NCBI GenBank assembly: GCA_003222085.1
Contig: QHUK01000018.1
Location: 1 to 64,000 of the forward strand
Direction: 5' to 3'
Origin: Gemmatimonadota bacterium
Lineage (GTDB): Bacteria > Gemmatimonadota > Gemmatimonadetes > Gemmatimonadales > GWC2-71-9
Length of the DNA: 64,000 nt
Below, in pieces: positions 41,998 through 50,178 of the stretch. Numbering within the stretch: the stretch's first letter is position 1; every line of letters begins with the position of its first letter. A program made the position numbers and the translations under genes. Below the pieces are notes generated by a model. It was not told where the DNA came from, searched no databases, and saw only the letters and a program-made list of their open reading frames with translations.

Positions 41998-44950
41998 CCT
42001 TGCCGCCTTTCGTCGCCGTCCGAAGATAGTCGAGCGCGGCCCGCGCCTCGCCGCGTACGTGCTCAAGTTTGTTACGCGCGCCGGCCAGATCGCCATCCCG
42101 CGCCGCGCGCTCCATGTCCTCGAGCAACGCGGCGAGATGGCTCGCGCCGATCGTCCCCGCTGCGGACTTGAAGGCATGCGCCGCCCGCTCCAGCGGCTCG
42201 GCCTCGGTGCCGCCGGCCGCGGCCACGAGTGCCTCCAGGCGTTGCGGCAGGGTGGCCACGAACGTCTCGAGGATCCCGTCCACGGCCTCGGCCGCGCCCG
42301 CTTCCTCCATGGTGCGACGGAAGCTCGCGAGGTCAACCGCAGGTGACGACGCAGCCTCGGTGTCGGGCGCCTGGGCGACCCGCCCTTCGACGGCGGCAAA
42401 CAGGTCGTGCGCTTTGAACGGCTTCGCGAGATAGCCACTCATCCCGCGCGCCAGACAGCGCTCGCGCTCCCCGCTCAGCGCGTGGGCCGTGAGGGCGATG
42501 ATCGGCAGCGTCCGACCTTGCGACAGGGCGCGGATCTTCTCCGTCGCCTCGAACCCGTCCATCTCGGGCATCTGGATATCCATCAGGACGACCTCGTAGC
42601 GCTCTCGGGCGACCGCGTCCACCGCCTCGCGGCCGTTGCTCACGACGTCCACGTGGTGCCCGCGCTTCAATAGCATGGCTGTCGCCACCTGCTGGTTCAC
42701 CGGGTTGTCCTCCGCCAGGAGGATCCGGAGCGCGTGGCGCGACTCGGCGATGGAGTGGCGGGTGACGAGGTCGGCCGTTCCCGGGGCTGACGCCGTGCCG
42801 GCCAGCACCGTCCCCACGGCTTCCACCAGATCCGCCCGCGCGATGGGCTTGGTGAGATATGCCTGAATCCCCAGCTGCCGGCACCGCTCCCCGTCGCCCC
42901 GCTGTCCGGCGGAGGTGAGGATCAGAAGCCGCGTCTCCGTCAGCGCGCGATCGGCGCGGACGGCGGTGGCGAGCTCGAAGCCGTCCTGGTCGGGCATCTG
43001 GGCGTCGAGGATCGCGAGGTCGTAGGGCGCTCCCGCGCGCGCGGCGCGCCGCAGCGCCTCGAGCCCGGCATCGGCGCGGGGCGCTTCGTGCACGGCCATC
43101 CCCTCCGCTCCCAGCATGTCCCGGACGATCCGCCGGTTGGTTTCGTTGTCATCCACCACGAGCAAGCGGCGTCCGCCGAGGGACACGGTGGCGCGAGCCG
43201 TGGCTTGGCCCCCCGCCTCGAGCGGGAAGGTCAAGGCGAAGGTGAACTCGCTGCCCCGGCCCACCTCGCTCGTCACGGCGAGCTCGCCGCCCATCAGCGC
43301 CACCAGCCGCCGCGAGATCGCGAGGCCGAGGCCCGTCCCGCCGTAGCGGCGCGTCATCGACGCGTCCGCCTGGGTGAACTCCTGGAAGATGGTGCCCCGC
43401 TGCTCCGCCGAGATGCCGATCCCCGTGTCCCGCACCCGAAATTGTACGGCCGCCTCGTCACCGTCGCGCGCAATGACGCTCGCCGACACGTCGACCTCGC
43501 CCTGCTCCGTGAACTTGATCGCGTTCCCGATCAGGTTCATGAGCACCTGGCGGACGCGGGTGGGATCGCCCCGCACCATCTGCGGGACCTCGGGCGGCAC
43601 GTCCACGGTGAGCTCCAGATGCTTCTCGCGTGCCCGCACGGCGAGCAGGGTGGCAGTGGCGTGCACCACCTTGGGCAGGTCGAACGGGATCGATTCGAGC
43701 TCGAGATGCTCCGCTTCGATCTTCGAGTAGTCGAGGATGTCGTTGAGGATGGTGAGCAGCGCCTCGGACGAGGTGCGCACCAGCTCCAGGGCGCGCCGTT
43801 GCTCCGGGGCGAGCTCCGTGTCCAGCACCAGCTCGACGAATCCCAGCACGGCGTTCATCGGCGTGCGGATCTCGTGGCTCATGTTCGCCAGGAACGCGCT
43901 CCGCGCGCGGGCGACACGCTCCGCCAGGTCGCGCGCCTCGCGCATGGCCGCTTCCGCCGCCTTGCGGTCGCTGATGTCCTCGTACAGCGCGACCAGCGCG
44001 CCGTCGGCGGCGGCCTTCACCGCGGCTGCCGAGAGCCGGACCTGGATGCGCCGCCCGTCTTTGCGCATGCGCTCGATTTCCACACGTACGGTCTCACCAC
44101 GCCGGACGCGCGTCTCCAGCTCAGTTGACTCGGAGCGGAGCGATTCTGGCACGATCAGCCCGTCGATCCCGGCGCCGACGACCTCGGCCGCGGAGTATCC
44201 AAACAGGGCCTCGAACGCCGCGTTCACGCTGCGCACGGAGCGCCGGTCGTCCAGCACAGCAATCGCCACCGGTGTGCTCGCGATCAGGGCATCGAGGTAG
44301 GCGTGCTGGCGCGCCAATTCCTGCGTCGAGCGCTCCAGGAGGGCGGCCGCGCGGACGCGCTCGGCGAACGTGCGGTGGGCACGCCGATGCACGCGGTCCA
44401 TGCCCCAGGCGAACAGCGCGATCAGCAGGATCGCGATCCAGTGAATGCGGGAGTGTCCCTGCAACAGGATGCCGAAGGGGAGCGGGGCGAGCGAGGTGAT
44501 CAGCAGGTAGCGGAAGCTGCGCCGGTCGCCGACCAGCGTCCCCGTCGCCCCGGCCACGATCCCGGCGAGCACCACCAGGATCAGGGCGGCCTGGTCCACG
44601 CCGAGCTCGGGGATCGCGGCGGCGGCGCCGAACCCCCACGCCAGCCCGACGCCGGCCACCGTCAGGCGTACACCCCGCAGCGCCTGCTCGGGGGTGGCGG
44701 CGCGTCGGCCCAGCCCGAGGCGCCACCAGGTGCGCAGCGCGGCCGCGGCCGTGACGGCGCCCACCCAGCCGAAGGTGCGGGCGAGCGGCAGCGAGTTCCA
44801 CACCAGCGCCGCCACGACCAGCACCAGCACGACATGCACCGATTCGGCGAGTGGGCCACCGGCGAGCAGCTGGCCGAGGGCAGCGCCCCGTACCTCCGCT
44901 TCCACGCGCGGGTCGGGGCCGGTGCCGCGCACCACCGAGTCCACGGTCAT
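41990..44950 (-). CDS. membrane hybrid histidine kinase (TM-PAS-HisKA-HATPase-REC-REC-HPt)
   Basis: ATG 44950 is preferred to the TTG seven codons upstream. The 986 residues run: about six transmembrane helices (residues 35-200), PAS (~225-335), HisKA with SHEIRTPMNAVLGF, HATPase (NLIGNAIKFT, DTGIGIS, GGTGLGLAIS), receiver 1 (VVDDNETN, Asp in AILDAQMPDQDG), receiver 2 (LAEDNPVNQQ, Asp in VLMDIQMPEMDG) and a C-terminal HPt with the phospho-His in RAAHAFKSAAGTIG. The architecture is that of BarA/ArcB-type phosphorelay kinases. Its HPt is a natural donor for the Cys4-tailed regulator encoded in overlap. The signal sensed by the membrane region is unknown. Confidence 0.92.
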   Translation of the reverse strand: MTVDSVVRGTGPDPRVEAEVRGAALGQLLAGGPLAESVHVVLVLVVAALVWNSLPLARTFGWVGAVTAAAALRTWWRLGLGRRAATPEQALRGVRLTVAGVGLAWGFGAAAAIPELGVDQAALILVVLAGIVAGATGTLVGDRRSFRYLLITSLAPLPFGILLQGHSRIHWIAILLIALFAWGMDRVHRRAHRTFAERVRAAALLERSTQELARQHAYLDALIASTPVAIAVLDDRRSVRSVNAAFEALFGYSAAEVVGAGIDGLIVPESLRSESTELETRVRRGETVRVEIERMRKDGRRIQVRLSAAAVKAAADGALVALYEDISDRKAAEAAMREARDLAERVARARSAFLANMSHEIRTPMNAVLGFVELVLDTELAPEQRRALELVRTSSEALLTILNDILDYSKIEAEHLELESIPFDLPKVVHATATLLAVRAREKHLELTVDVPPEVPQMVRGDPTRVRQVLMNLIGNAIKFTEQGEVDVSASVIARDGDEAAVQFRVRDTGIGISAEQRGTIFQEFTQADASMTRRYGGTGLGLAISRRLVALMGGELAVTSEVGRGSEFTFALTFPLEAGGQATARATVSLGGRRLLVVDDNETNRRIVRDMLGAEGMAVHEAPRADAGLEALRRAARAGAPYDLAILDAQMPDQDGFELATAVRADRALTETRLLILTSAGQRGDGERCRQLGIQAYLTKPIARADLVEAVGTVLAGTASAPGTADLVTRHSIAESRHALRILLAEDNPVNQQVATAMLLKRGHHVDVVSNGREAVDAVARERYEVVLMDIQMPEMDGFEATEKIRALSQGRTLPIIALTAHALSGERERCLARGMSGYLAKPFKAHDLFAAVEGRVAQAPDTEAASSPAVDLASFRRTMEEAGAAEAVDGILETFVATLPQRLEALVAAAGGTEAEPLERAAHAFKSAAGTIGASHLAALLEDMERAARDGDLAGARNKLEHVRGEARAALDYLRTATKGGKDG

Positions 44951-45172
44951 GTGTCTATATGCGATAGGCAACGGTGTGGGGGCAACATGTGGAGGGCGCG
45001 AGGAACGGGAAAGGGCGTTTTTGCGGCACGGTAGGGCGCCAGTGCGGCAATCCTAGGGGGCATCGGGCACGTCCCCTACTGCTGCGCGCACTCTCGGCAG
45101 ATTTCACGACTGAAGTCCACGCCGCCGCGCGCGCGAACCCTCACGGAATTCCCCGTAACGAAAGGATCGAAC

Positions 45173-45598
45173 GTGCTGTTTTACCTGCCGATCGCCCTGA
45201 CCGCACTCGCCACTACGCTGTATCACATCGCTCAGAAATCGATCGTGCCCGGGGTGCATCCCATGGTGTCTCTCGTGATCACTTACGCCACGTCGCTCGT
45301 GGCGTGTCTCGTGGTGGTGCCGTTCGCACCCGGCGGCGCGACGTTCGCCCGCTCGCTCAAGGACTTGAATTGGGCCACCTATGTGGTGGGACTGTCGATC
45401 GTGGGAGTGGAGCTCGCCATCCTGCTCGCCTACCGCGCCGGGTGGAAGATCAGCCTCGCCTCCGTGGTCGCGAACGTCGCCACCGCGCTGCTGCTCGTGA
45501 TCATCGGCGTGCTCGGCTACCGGGAGCACCTCGCCGCGCGCCACGTGGTCGGGTTGCTCATGTGCCTCGGGGGATTGGTCCTGGTAGCCCGGCCGTAG
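45173..45598 (+). CDS. small EamA/DMT-superfamily transporter-like protein
   Basis: GTG 45173 is preceded by AAAGGA at 7 bp. The 141-residue protein has four hydrophobic helices in one EamA-like unit (LFYLPIALTALATTLYHIAQK, MVSLVITYATSLVACL, NWATYVVGLSIVGVELAILL, VVANVATALLLVIIGVLGY, HVVGLLMCLGGLVLV), half the size of ten-helix DMT permeases. Such half-size proteins work as dimers, as in the SMR family. Substrate unknown. The upstream ~220 bp (44951-45172) holds no gene; the 3' end overlaps the converging reductase by 41 bp. Confidence 0.75.
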   Translation: MLFYLPIALTALATTLYHIAQKSIVPGVHPMVSLVITYATSLVACLVVVPFAPGGATFARSLKDLNWATYVVGLSIVGVELAILLAYRAGWKISLASVVANVATALLLVIIGVLGYREHLAARHVVGLLMCLGGLVLVARP

Positions 45599-46118
45599 CC
45601 AGCGCCAGCGCTTCGTGCACCGCCCCGTCCACCGCCTGTAGCAGCTCGGGGCTGGGCTTCCCGTCCGGAAACTGGGCGCTGGTCGCATACACACCGCTCG
45701 CAACAACGGTGGCGCCGAGACTCGCGAACAGCGGCCGCATCCCATGGTCTACCGAGAGCGAGTGGGCGGCGCCATGTCCGGTCACGATCGGCACCCCGAC
45801 CTTGCCGATCAGGCTGTCCTGCGGCAGCAGATCGAAGAAGACCTTGAGGAGGCCGCTGTAGGTGGCCCGGTACACCGGCGTGCCGGCGACGATGATCTGG
45901 GCCCGCGTCGCGGTCTCAAGGGCGGCGATCAGCGCGGGCGCCGTAGCCCGGCCCAGGAGCGCATCGGCCGGCAGCGTGGCCAGGTCCACGAGCTCCGTCA
46001 CGGCGCCGCGCGCCGCGAGCCGGGCGAGCGCGTATTCGACCAGCATACGCGACTTGGATGAGCTGGATGGGCTGCCGGAGATCCCGACCGCCGCCCGGCC
46101 GCGGCTCGAGTCATTCAC
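45558..46118 (-). CDS. NADPH-dependent FMN reductase (SsuE/ChrR-like flavodoxin fold)
   Basis: GTG 46118 gives 186 residues starting just before the family's first strand; an upstream in-frame extension to 46205 is not family-like. The FMN phosphate loop is VGISGSPSSSSKSRMLVEY; the segment IIVAGTPVYRATYSGLLKVFFDLLP is the second FMN-binding signature of SsuE-type reductases, and VGVPIVTGHGAAHS the third. It reduces FMN (or quinones/metals) with NAD(P)H in the cytoplasm. No monooxygenase partner is adjacent. Confidence 0.85.
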   Translation of the reverse strand: MNDSSRGRAAVGISGSPSSSSKSRMLVEYALARLAARGAVTELVDLATLPADALLGRATAPALIAALETATRAQIIVAGTPVYRATYSGLLKVFFDLLPQDSLIGKVGVPIVTGHGAAHSLSVDHGMRPLFASLGATVVASGVYATSAQFPDGKPSPELLQAVDGAVHEALALATAGLPGPIPRGT

Positions 46119-46195
46119 ATCGGCAAGATCCCGCAGCACCCGCAGACCGGCAAGCCCTTGGCGGCGTCCAGGCAGCGTTGCATCGTTGTGGCGCC

Positions 46196-46867
46196 GTGAC
46201 GCCACCCATCCCCGCCCGCTCGCCCCTGCGGCTCTCGCCGAGTGCCGTGGTGCTCGTGGCCGCGAACCTCGTCCCGCTCGCGGGCGTCCTGTTCTTCGGC
46301 TGGAGCGTGTTCGCCACCCTGCTGCTCTTCTGGCTAGAGAACGTGATCGTGGGCGCGTTCAACGTCTTGCGCATGCTCGTCGCACAGCCGCAGATCGGCG
46401 CGATGTGGGCGGCGAAGGTCTTCATGATCCCGTTCTTCACGTTCCACTACGGGATGTTCGTTACCGTTCACGGAATCTTCGTGCTCACGCTGTTCGGGGG
46501 AGGGGCTGTCGGCCGGGGATTCCCCACGCCGACGACCTTCTGGCACGCGGTTCAGGCCGCCGGGATCGCCCCCGCCGCCTGGGGGCTGGTGTTGAGCCAC
46601 GCGGTATCGTTCGGGTTCAACTACATCGGGACCGGGCAATACAAGTCCGCGCTCGTTCCGGCGCTGATGTTTCGTCCGTATGGCCGCGTGATGGTGCTCC
46701 ACGTCGTGATCCTGGGCGGCGGCTTCCTCGTCGCTACACTCGGCTCACCGCTCCTCCCGCTCGCCCTGCTCGTCGTCCTCAAGACCGGGCTGGACCTGTT
46801 CGGGCATCTCCGGGAGCACGCCGTGGCCGTCGCCACCCCCGCGCCCGATCTCTTCGGCCTGGTCTAG
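46196..46867 (+). CDS. DUF6498-like integral membrane protein
   Basis: GTG 46196 gives 223 residues with five to six hydrophobic helices (SAVVLVAANLVPLAGVLFF, LLLFWLENVIVGAFNVLRML, FMIPFFTFHYGMFVTVHGIFVL, VVILGGGFLVATL). The motif FWLENVIVGAFNV and FFTFHYGMF are typical of the DUF6498 family, whose function is unknown. The gene overlaps the 3' end of the converging response-regulator gene by 123 bp, an unusually long antisense overlap. Confidence 0.75.
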   Translation: MTPPIPARSPLRLSPSAVVLVAANLVPLAGVLFFGWSVFATLLLFWLENVIVGAFNVLRMLVAQPQIGAMWAAKVFMIPFFTFHYGMFVTVHGIFVLTLFGGGAVGRGFPTPTTFWHAVQAAGIAPAAWGLVLSHAVSFGFNYIGTGQYKSALVPALMFRPYGRVMVLHVVILGGGFLVATLGSPLLPLALLVVLKTGLDLFGHLREHAVAVATPAPDLFGLV

Positions 46868-47215
46868 GAGACCATCCAGCGAGAAGGGCTTGACGAGGAA
46901 ATGCTCCGACTGGAGGAACAGCCCCATGGCTTGCTGGCCGGGGCGCGCCTCCGCGCTGATGAGCATGAACCGGCCGCGGAGCTCCGGCCGGACCTCCAGC
47001 GCACGCTCCCACAGCCACAGGCCCCCACGCTCGGGCATGGTGAGATCCGTGATCACGGCGTCGAACCGCTGGCCGCGGACCGCCTCCAGCCCCTCGATCC
47101 CGTTCGTCGCCGTCGTGACCCGGCACCCCCGGCGGGCCAGCGAGCGGGCGATGGCCTCGCGCACTGCGGCGTGGTCTTCGACGACAAGGATCGACAGCGT
47201 GGTCGGCAATGCCAT
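46745..47215 (-). CDS. single-domain response regulator
   Basis: ATG 47215 gives 156 residues: a receiver domain with VVEDHAAVRE, phospho-acceptor Asp in AVITDLTMPERGG, a Ser switch residue in MLISAEA and Lys in LVKPFS. The domain ends near residue 120, and the remaining ~35 residues (Gly/Glu-rich, GEREER end) are encoded in the stretch antisense to the DUF6498 gene and look like read-out of that overlap. No output domain. Its kinase is not obvious; the kinases at 39-45 kb are candidates. Confidence 0.85.
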   Translation of the reverse strand: MALPTTLSILVVEDHAAVREAIARSLARRGCRVTTATNGIEGLEAVRGQRFDAVITDLTMPERGGLWLWERALEVRPELRGRFMLISAEARPGQQAMGLFLQSEHFLVKPFSLDGLLDQAEEIGRGGGDGHGVLPEMPEQVQPGLEDDEQGEREER

Positions 47216-47340
47216 GTGGTGTGGGCGCAGACGGATAATACTCCTAACTGCCGATACTGCACAGGCCGTTGCATCAAGCGTGCCCGCGCCGCCCGCGGGT
47301 CGCGTTTCCCCGGGTCGGCCCGGCGAGGTGGCAGCGCGCT

Positions 47341-48042
47341 TTACGCTGGGTGGCGTTGCGCGAGAGCTGGCGCGTTCGAGTGATACGCCGCGACCATCGC
47401 GTCCCGCATCAGCGTGAGGCTTCGGCGCGCGGCGTCCGTCACCGACTTCACAGACTCGCCTCGCTTCACGCAGTCCTTCACGATTTCGAGCGCGTGAACC
47501 GGATGCTCATCATCGTACTTCGCGTGCTCCTCGAGCCACCATCGCCCCTTCGGCCCGATCTTGGTGTTGCGGCTGAGCCCGCGGAGCGCCTTCTCTGAGA
47601 TCTTCTGCGCGATACCTTCGACCGCGTAGTTCGTCGCCGACACCGCCGCTCCGAGGGGCGCGGTTCGGCACATCTCGGTCAGGTAGCCATGGAACGCGCC
47701 CACGTTCGGGGCCATCGGCTCCTGCACCTGAAAGCGCTCGGGCGGGACCCCGAACGCGGCACCCATGGCTCGCCACATCGCGTCGTGGCGTCGCTCGACC
47801 CGAATGTTGTCTTGGAAGAACTCGCGGCCAACCCCAAGGCAGCGGTCGAGCAGGCATTGGAGCCATTGCGGAAAGTCACGGACCACGGGATAGAAGGCAA
47901 CCAGGAAGTCTTGGATCCTATCGGCCTGCAACCGGTTTTCGGCGGCGTCCTCGATCACTGGCGTGTCGAGGATCGCCCGTTGAATCGGGTCGAGGGTCGC
48001 ATTTAGGGACGCAACCCAGCTGGGGTGCGGGGTGACTTGCAC
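47341..48042 (-). CDS. iron-containing redox enzyme / TenA-PqqC-like (heme-oxygenase fold) protein
   Basis: GTG 48042 has a strong Shine-Dalgarno (AAAGGAGGAGA, 6 bp spacing). The 233-residue all-helical protein has the metal-ligand pattern of the HDO family: RRHDAMWRAMG, NYAVEGIAQKISE and LEEHAKYDDEHPVHALEIV, each supplying Glu/His ligands. Members include PqqC, TenA and the diiron oxidases such as UndA and SznF-type domains. No pyrroloquinoline-quinone or thiamine gene is nearby, so the substrate is open; the H-x-x-x-D-D-E-H pattern favours a metal-dependent oxygenase over PqqC. Confidence 0.78.
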   Translation of the reverse strand: MQVTPHPSWVASLNATLDPIQRAILDTPVIEDAAENRLQADRIQDFLVAFYPVVRDFPQWLQCLLDRCLGVGREFFQDNIRVERRHDAMWRAMGAAFGVPPERFQVQEPMAPNVGAFHGYLTEMCRTAPLGAAVSATNYAVEGIAQKISEKALRGLSRNTKIGPKGRWWLEEHAKYDDEHPVHALEIVKDCVKRGESVKSVTDAARRSLTLMRDAMVAAYHSNAPALAQRHPA

Positions 48043-48241
48043 TGGTCTCCTCCTTTCAGGGCAGACCGGGCGGGTCTAGGCACCGACCGACCGCTCCGCG
48101 CTAAACGCATGCCACCGGCGTTCCCGCACTCGGCCTCAGGCGAGCGTTGCGCACGCGCCACGACGCCACGGGGGTCGAGTCTGGGGCGAGGGCCGGTTGA
48201 ACACGGGCGGCGCTTCCTGTGCACGCTCGTAGTCGCGCAAC

Positions 48242-48290
48242 AACGTCGAACGGAACCGTAGGACAGCTGCCCACGATTCCGTTCGACGTT
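48242..48290. repeat. 14-bp perfect inverted repeat
   Basis: AACGTCGAACGGAA (48242-48255) and its exact reverse complement (48277-48290) flank a 21-nt spacer. It could form a strong hairpin with TTTTC following on the plus strand, or be a protein-binding site. It directly abuts the direct-repeat run and lies ~85 bp from the tRNA-derived repeat. Confidence 0.7.
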
Positions 48291-48369
48291 TTCAAGACGT
48301 TTTCGCGACGTTGTCGCGACGTTTCTGCGTGACGTCTTTGCGGGACGCTTTTGCTCGACGTCTTTTTTC
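48285..48369 (+). repeat. seven degenerate 11-13-bp direct repeats (GACGTTTTCGC type)
   Basis: Units start at 48285, 48296, 48307, 48318, 48331, 48344 and 48357. The first three are 11 bp (GACGTTTTCAA, GACGTTTTCGC, GACGTTGTCGC), the later ones 13 bp, and the last runs into TCTTTTTTC. The array overlaps the right arm of the 14-bp inverted repeat and stops 5 bp before the tRNA-Ile-derived repeat. Arrays of this size near an attachment-like site can be recombinase accessory sites; that is inference. Confidence 0.65.
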
Positions 48370-48374
48370 TGTTA

Positions 48375-48418
48375 TGGGCCTGAGTGGAGTTGAACCACTG
48401 ACCTCACGCTTATCAGGC
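48375..48418 (-). repeat. 44-bp exact copy of the tRNA-Ile 3' part (putative attachment site)
   Basis: Bases 48375-48418 are identical to 51383-51426, the anticodon-stem to 3'-end part of tRNA-Ile, in the same orientation. Identity ends abruptly on both sides. The fragment has no 5' half, so it is not a tRNA. Direct repetition of a tRNA 3' end is the usual scar of tyrosine-recombinase integration. Confidence 0.8.
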
Positions 48419-48858
48419 CAAAATACCCATCGCCCACCGACACCGGCTAACGATAATTCAAGCACTTAGCACCTGAGCCGCTCGCTGGCGCGGTGAAAAG
48501 TGCCTGGCGCGGGCACCACTCTTGACACCAGTCCGCAAAACGCCCCTGCAGCGGAAAGTCTCCTGATCGAGCAGCAGCGAACGCCCTGCTTCGCCAGTTG
48601 TTCGCTCGGGTCGTCGTCGATTATCTCGGACCAACACACAGGTCCTGAGGCTCGAGTGGAGGCAGGGTGGAGGGAGTTTGGTTACTTACGGAATGAAATC
48701 GGCAGCCAGAAGAGGGCGTGAGCAGGTGCCTCACGCCCCCTGGACAGCTGTCGAGATACGGGAATTCGAGTCCGCATGACCCCCTCCGTCAAAGGGTCGA
48801 GCGTGAGACGAGCGACGCTTCGGCCGCGAACATTCTCCGACCGTCTACGAGCCATCAG
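48419..48858. other. 440-bp gene-poor stretch inside the putative island
   Basis: Only short open frames without family features occur here (the best, 73 codons at 48500-48721, looks non-coding). GC content is visibly lower than in neighbouring genes. No repeat, hairpin or RNA gene is recognised beyond the tRNA-derived sequence at its left edge. Confidence 0.5.
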
Positions 48859-49962
48859 CTAGCGTGGCACGATGCGCATCTCCCATTCGGGAACGAAATC
48901 GCCGAACCCGCCGGCGTGGGTGAGCTGGGTCACCCCCGTACCGTCAGCATTCATGACGAAGATTTGGAAGGCGCCGTCGCGGTTGCTATGAAACGCGAGA
49001 TGCGTCCCGTTAGGCGACCATCTGGGAAACCCGTCGAAGACGCCGGCGCCGTGGTGAGTCAGCGCGGTCACCGCGGTGCCGTTCGCGTTCATGACGAAGA
49101 TCTCGAAGTCGCCGTCGCGGTTGCTTGAGAACGCCAACTCCCTGCCGTCAGGCGACCACGCGGGGTCAATGTCGACGACGTTAGCGACGCCGGCGGTGTT
49201 CGTTAGCTGGGTCACGCCGGTCCCGTCCGGGTGCATGGTGAAGATCGCAAAGGAGCCGTTGCGGTCGCTGTTGAACGTGATCTGCTTGCCATCGGGCGAC
49301 CAGACGGGGCCATAATCGTTGAAGGTGTTGTGGGTGAGCTGGGTCTCGCCGGTTCCGTCCGCGTCCATGGTGAAGATCTCGTTGTCGCCGTCGCGGTCGC
49401 TATAGAACGCGATCTGCTGGCCGTTGGGCGACCAGGCGGGGGCGAAATTGTTGAAGGCGTTGTGGGTGAGCTGGATCAAACCGGTGCCGTCGACATTCAT
49501 GACGAAGATCTGGCCGACGCCGTCGCGGGTGCTATGGAACGCGATATGCTGGCCGTCAGGCGACCAGGCGGGGGCGAAATTGTTGAAGGCGTTGTGGGTG
49601 AGCTGGATCAAACCGGTGCCGTCGACATTCATGACGAAGATCTGGCCGACGCCGTCGCGGGTGCTATGGAACGCGATATGCTGGCCGTCAGGCGACCAGT
49701 TGGGGTTGCCACCGTTGAAAGGGCTGTGGGTGAGTTGGGTCAAGCCGGTCCCATCTGCGTTCATGATGGAGATCTCGCTGTTCCCGTTGCCGTCGTCGCC
49801 GGAGAACGTGATCGTCCCGTTGAGGCCGGCTCCCGGAACGTTGCTGAAAAGCGGTCCGCCGACCGCCGATCTGACAGGCGCTGCGGGCTCGCCGCACGCA
49901 CCGAAAAAGAGCCCGACGGCGAGGGTGGACAGCAGGCGGAAAATGGAAATTCGAGTGGGCAC
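48859..49962 (-). CDS. TolB-like (PD40) beta-propeller lipoprotein
   Basis: ATG 49962 gives 367 residues with a lipoprotein signal (ISIFRLLSTLAVGLFFGAC, lipobox FGAC). From residue ~50 it has six to seven PD40 blades of ~44 residues with the pattern S-P-D-G-x-x-I-A-F-x-S-x-R-D-G ... I-F-x-M-N-x-D-G-T-G-x-x-Q-L-T. Two adjacent blades are identical at DNA level over exactly 132 bp (49431-49562 and 49563-49694). PD40 propellers occur in TolB and in many secreted proteins, mostly for protein binding. It is unrelated at family level to the propeller lipoproteins at 1-4994. It lies inside the tRNA-Ile-bounded segment. Confidence 0.85.
   Translation of the reverse strand: MPTRISIFRLLSTLAVGLFFGACGEPAAPVRSAVGGPLFSNVPGAGLNGTITFSGDDGNGNSEISIMNADGTGLTQLTHSPFNGGNPNWSPDGQHIAFHSTRDGVGQIFVMNVDGTGLIQLTHNAFNNFAPAWSPDGQHIAFHSTRDGVGQIFVMNVDGTGLIQLTHNAFNNFAPAWSPNGQQIAFYSDRDGDNEIFTMDADGTGETQLTHNTFNDYGPVWSPDGKQITFNSDRNGSFAIFTMHPDGTGVTQLTNTAGVANVVDIDPAWSPDGRELAFSSNRDGDFEIFVMNANGTAVTALTHHGAGVFDGFPRWSPNGTHLAFHSNRDGAFQIFVMNADGTGVTQLTHAGGFGDFVPEWEMRIVPR
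49431..49694 (-). repeat. perfect 132-bp tandem duplication (one propeller blade)
   Basis: The two 132-bp units appear identical base for base by eye and encode 44 residues each, starting in the S-P-D-G-Q-H-I-A-F-H-S segment. The flanking blades are diverged, so this is a recent in-frame duplication of one blade. Confidence 0.85.
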
Positions 49963-50178
49963 GGTCGCCTCCAGCTAAGTGGACGCTCTGACGAAGTAGG
50001 GCATCCTTAGCGAGGCGGAGAATCGCCGTGCGCCGGACGGCGTGAATCTACACTCCAGCGGCGATTCGGCAACCTGACGGCCTCGTGTTTGGGACCGATT
50101 ATGCGCGACCTAACTGGTCCTTAGACTGCAACCCGGACTCCGCCAAGATTTTGCCGAAGCCGACCGCACATCGTCATG

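Larger units (their letters stand above)
48043..48374. other. intergenic region left of the tRNA-derived repeat
   Basis: No gene is supported. The right half holds a perfect 14-bp inverted repeat (48242-48255 / 48277-48290) and a run of degenerate GACGTTTTC repeats up to base 48369, listed separately. The left edge holds the ribosome-binding site of the HDO-fold gene. Confidence 0.6.

Noticed and set aside
46058-46195. N-terminal extension of the DUF6498 protein
   Set aside because: Residues are Arg/Pro/Ser-rich and overlap the reductase 5' region; the family-like sequence begins after GTG 46196.
48285-48369. CRISPR array
   Set aside because: Units are 11-13 bp without spacers and no cas genes are present.
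48375-48418. Second tRNA gene
   Set aside because: Only the 3' part of tRNA-Ile is present; acceptor 5' strand, D-arm and half of the anticodon stem are missing.
48500-48721. 73-codon open frame as an excisionase gene of the putative island
   Set aside because: No helix-turn-helix pattern, no Shine-Dalgarno and no family features; not supportable.
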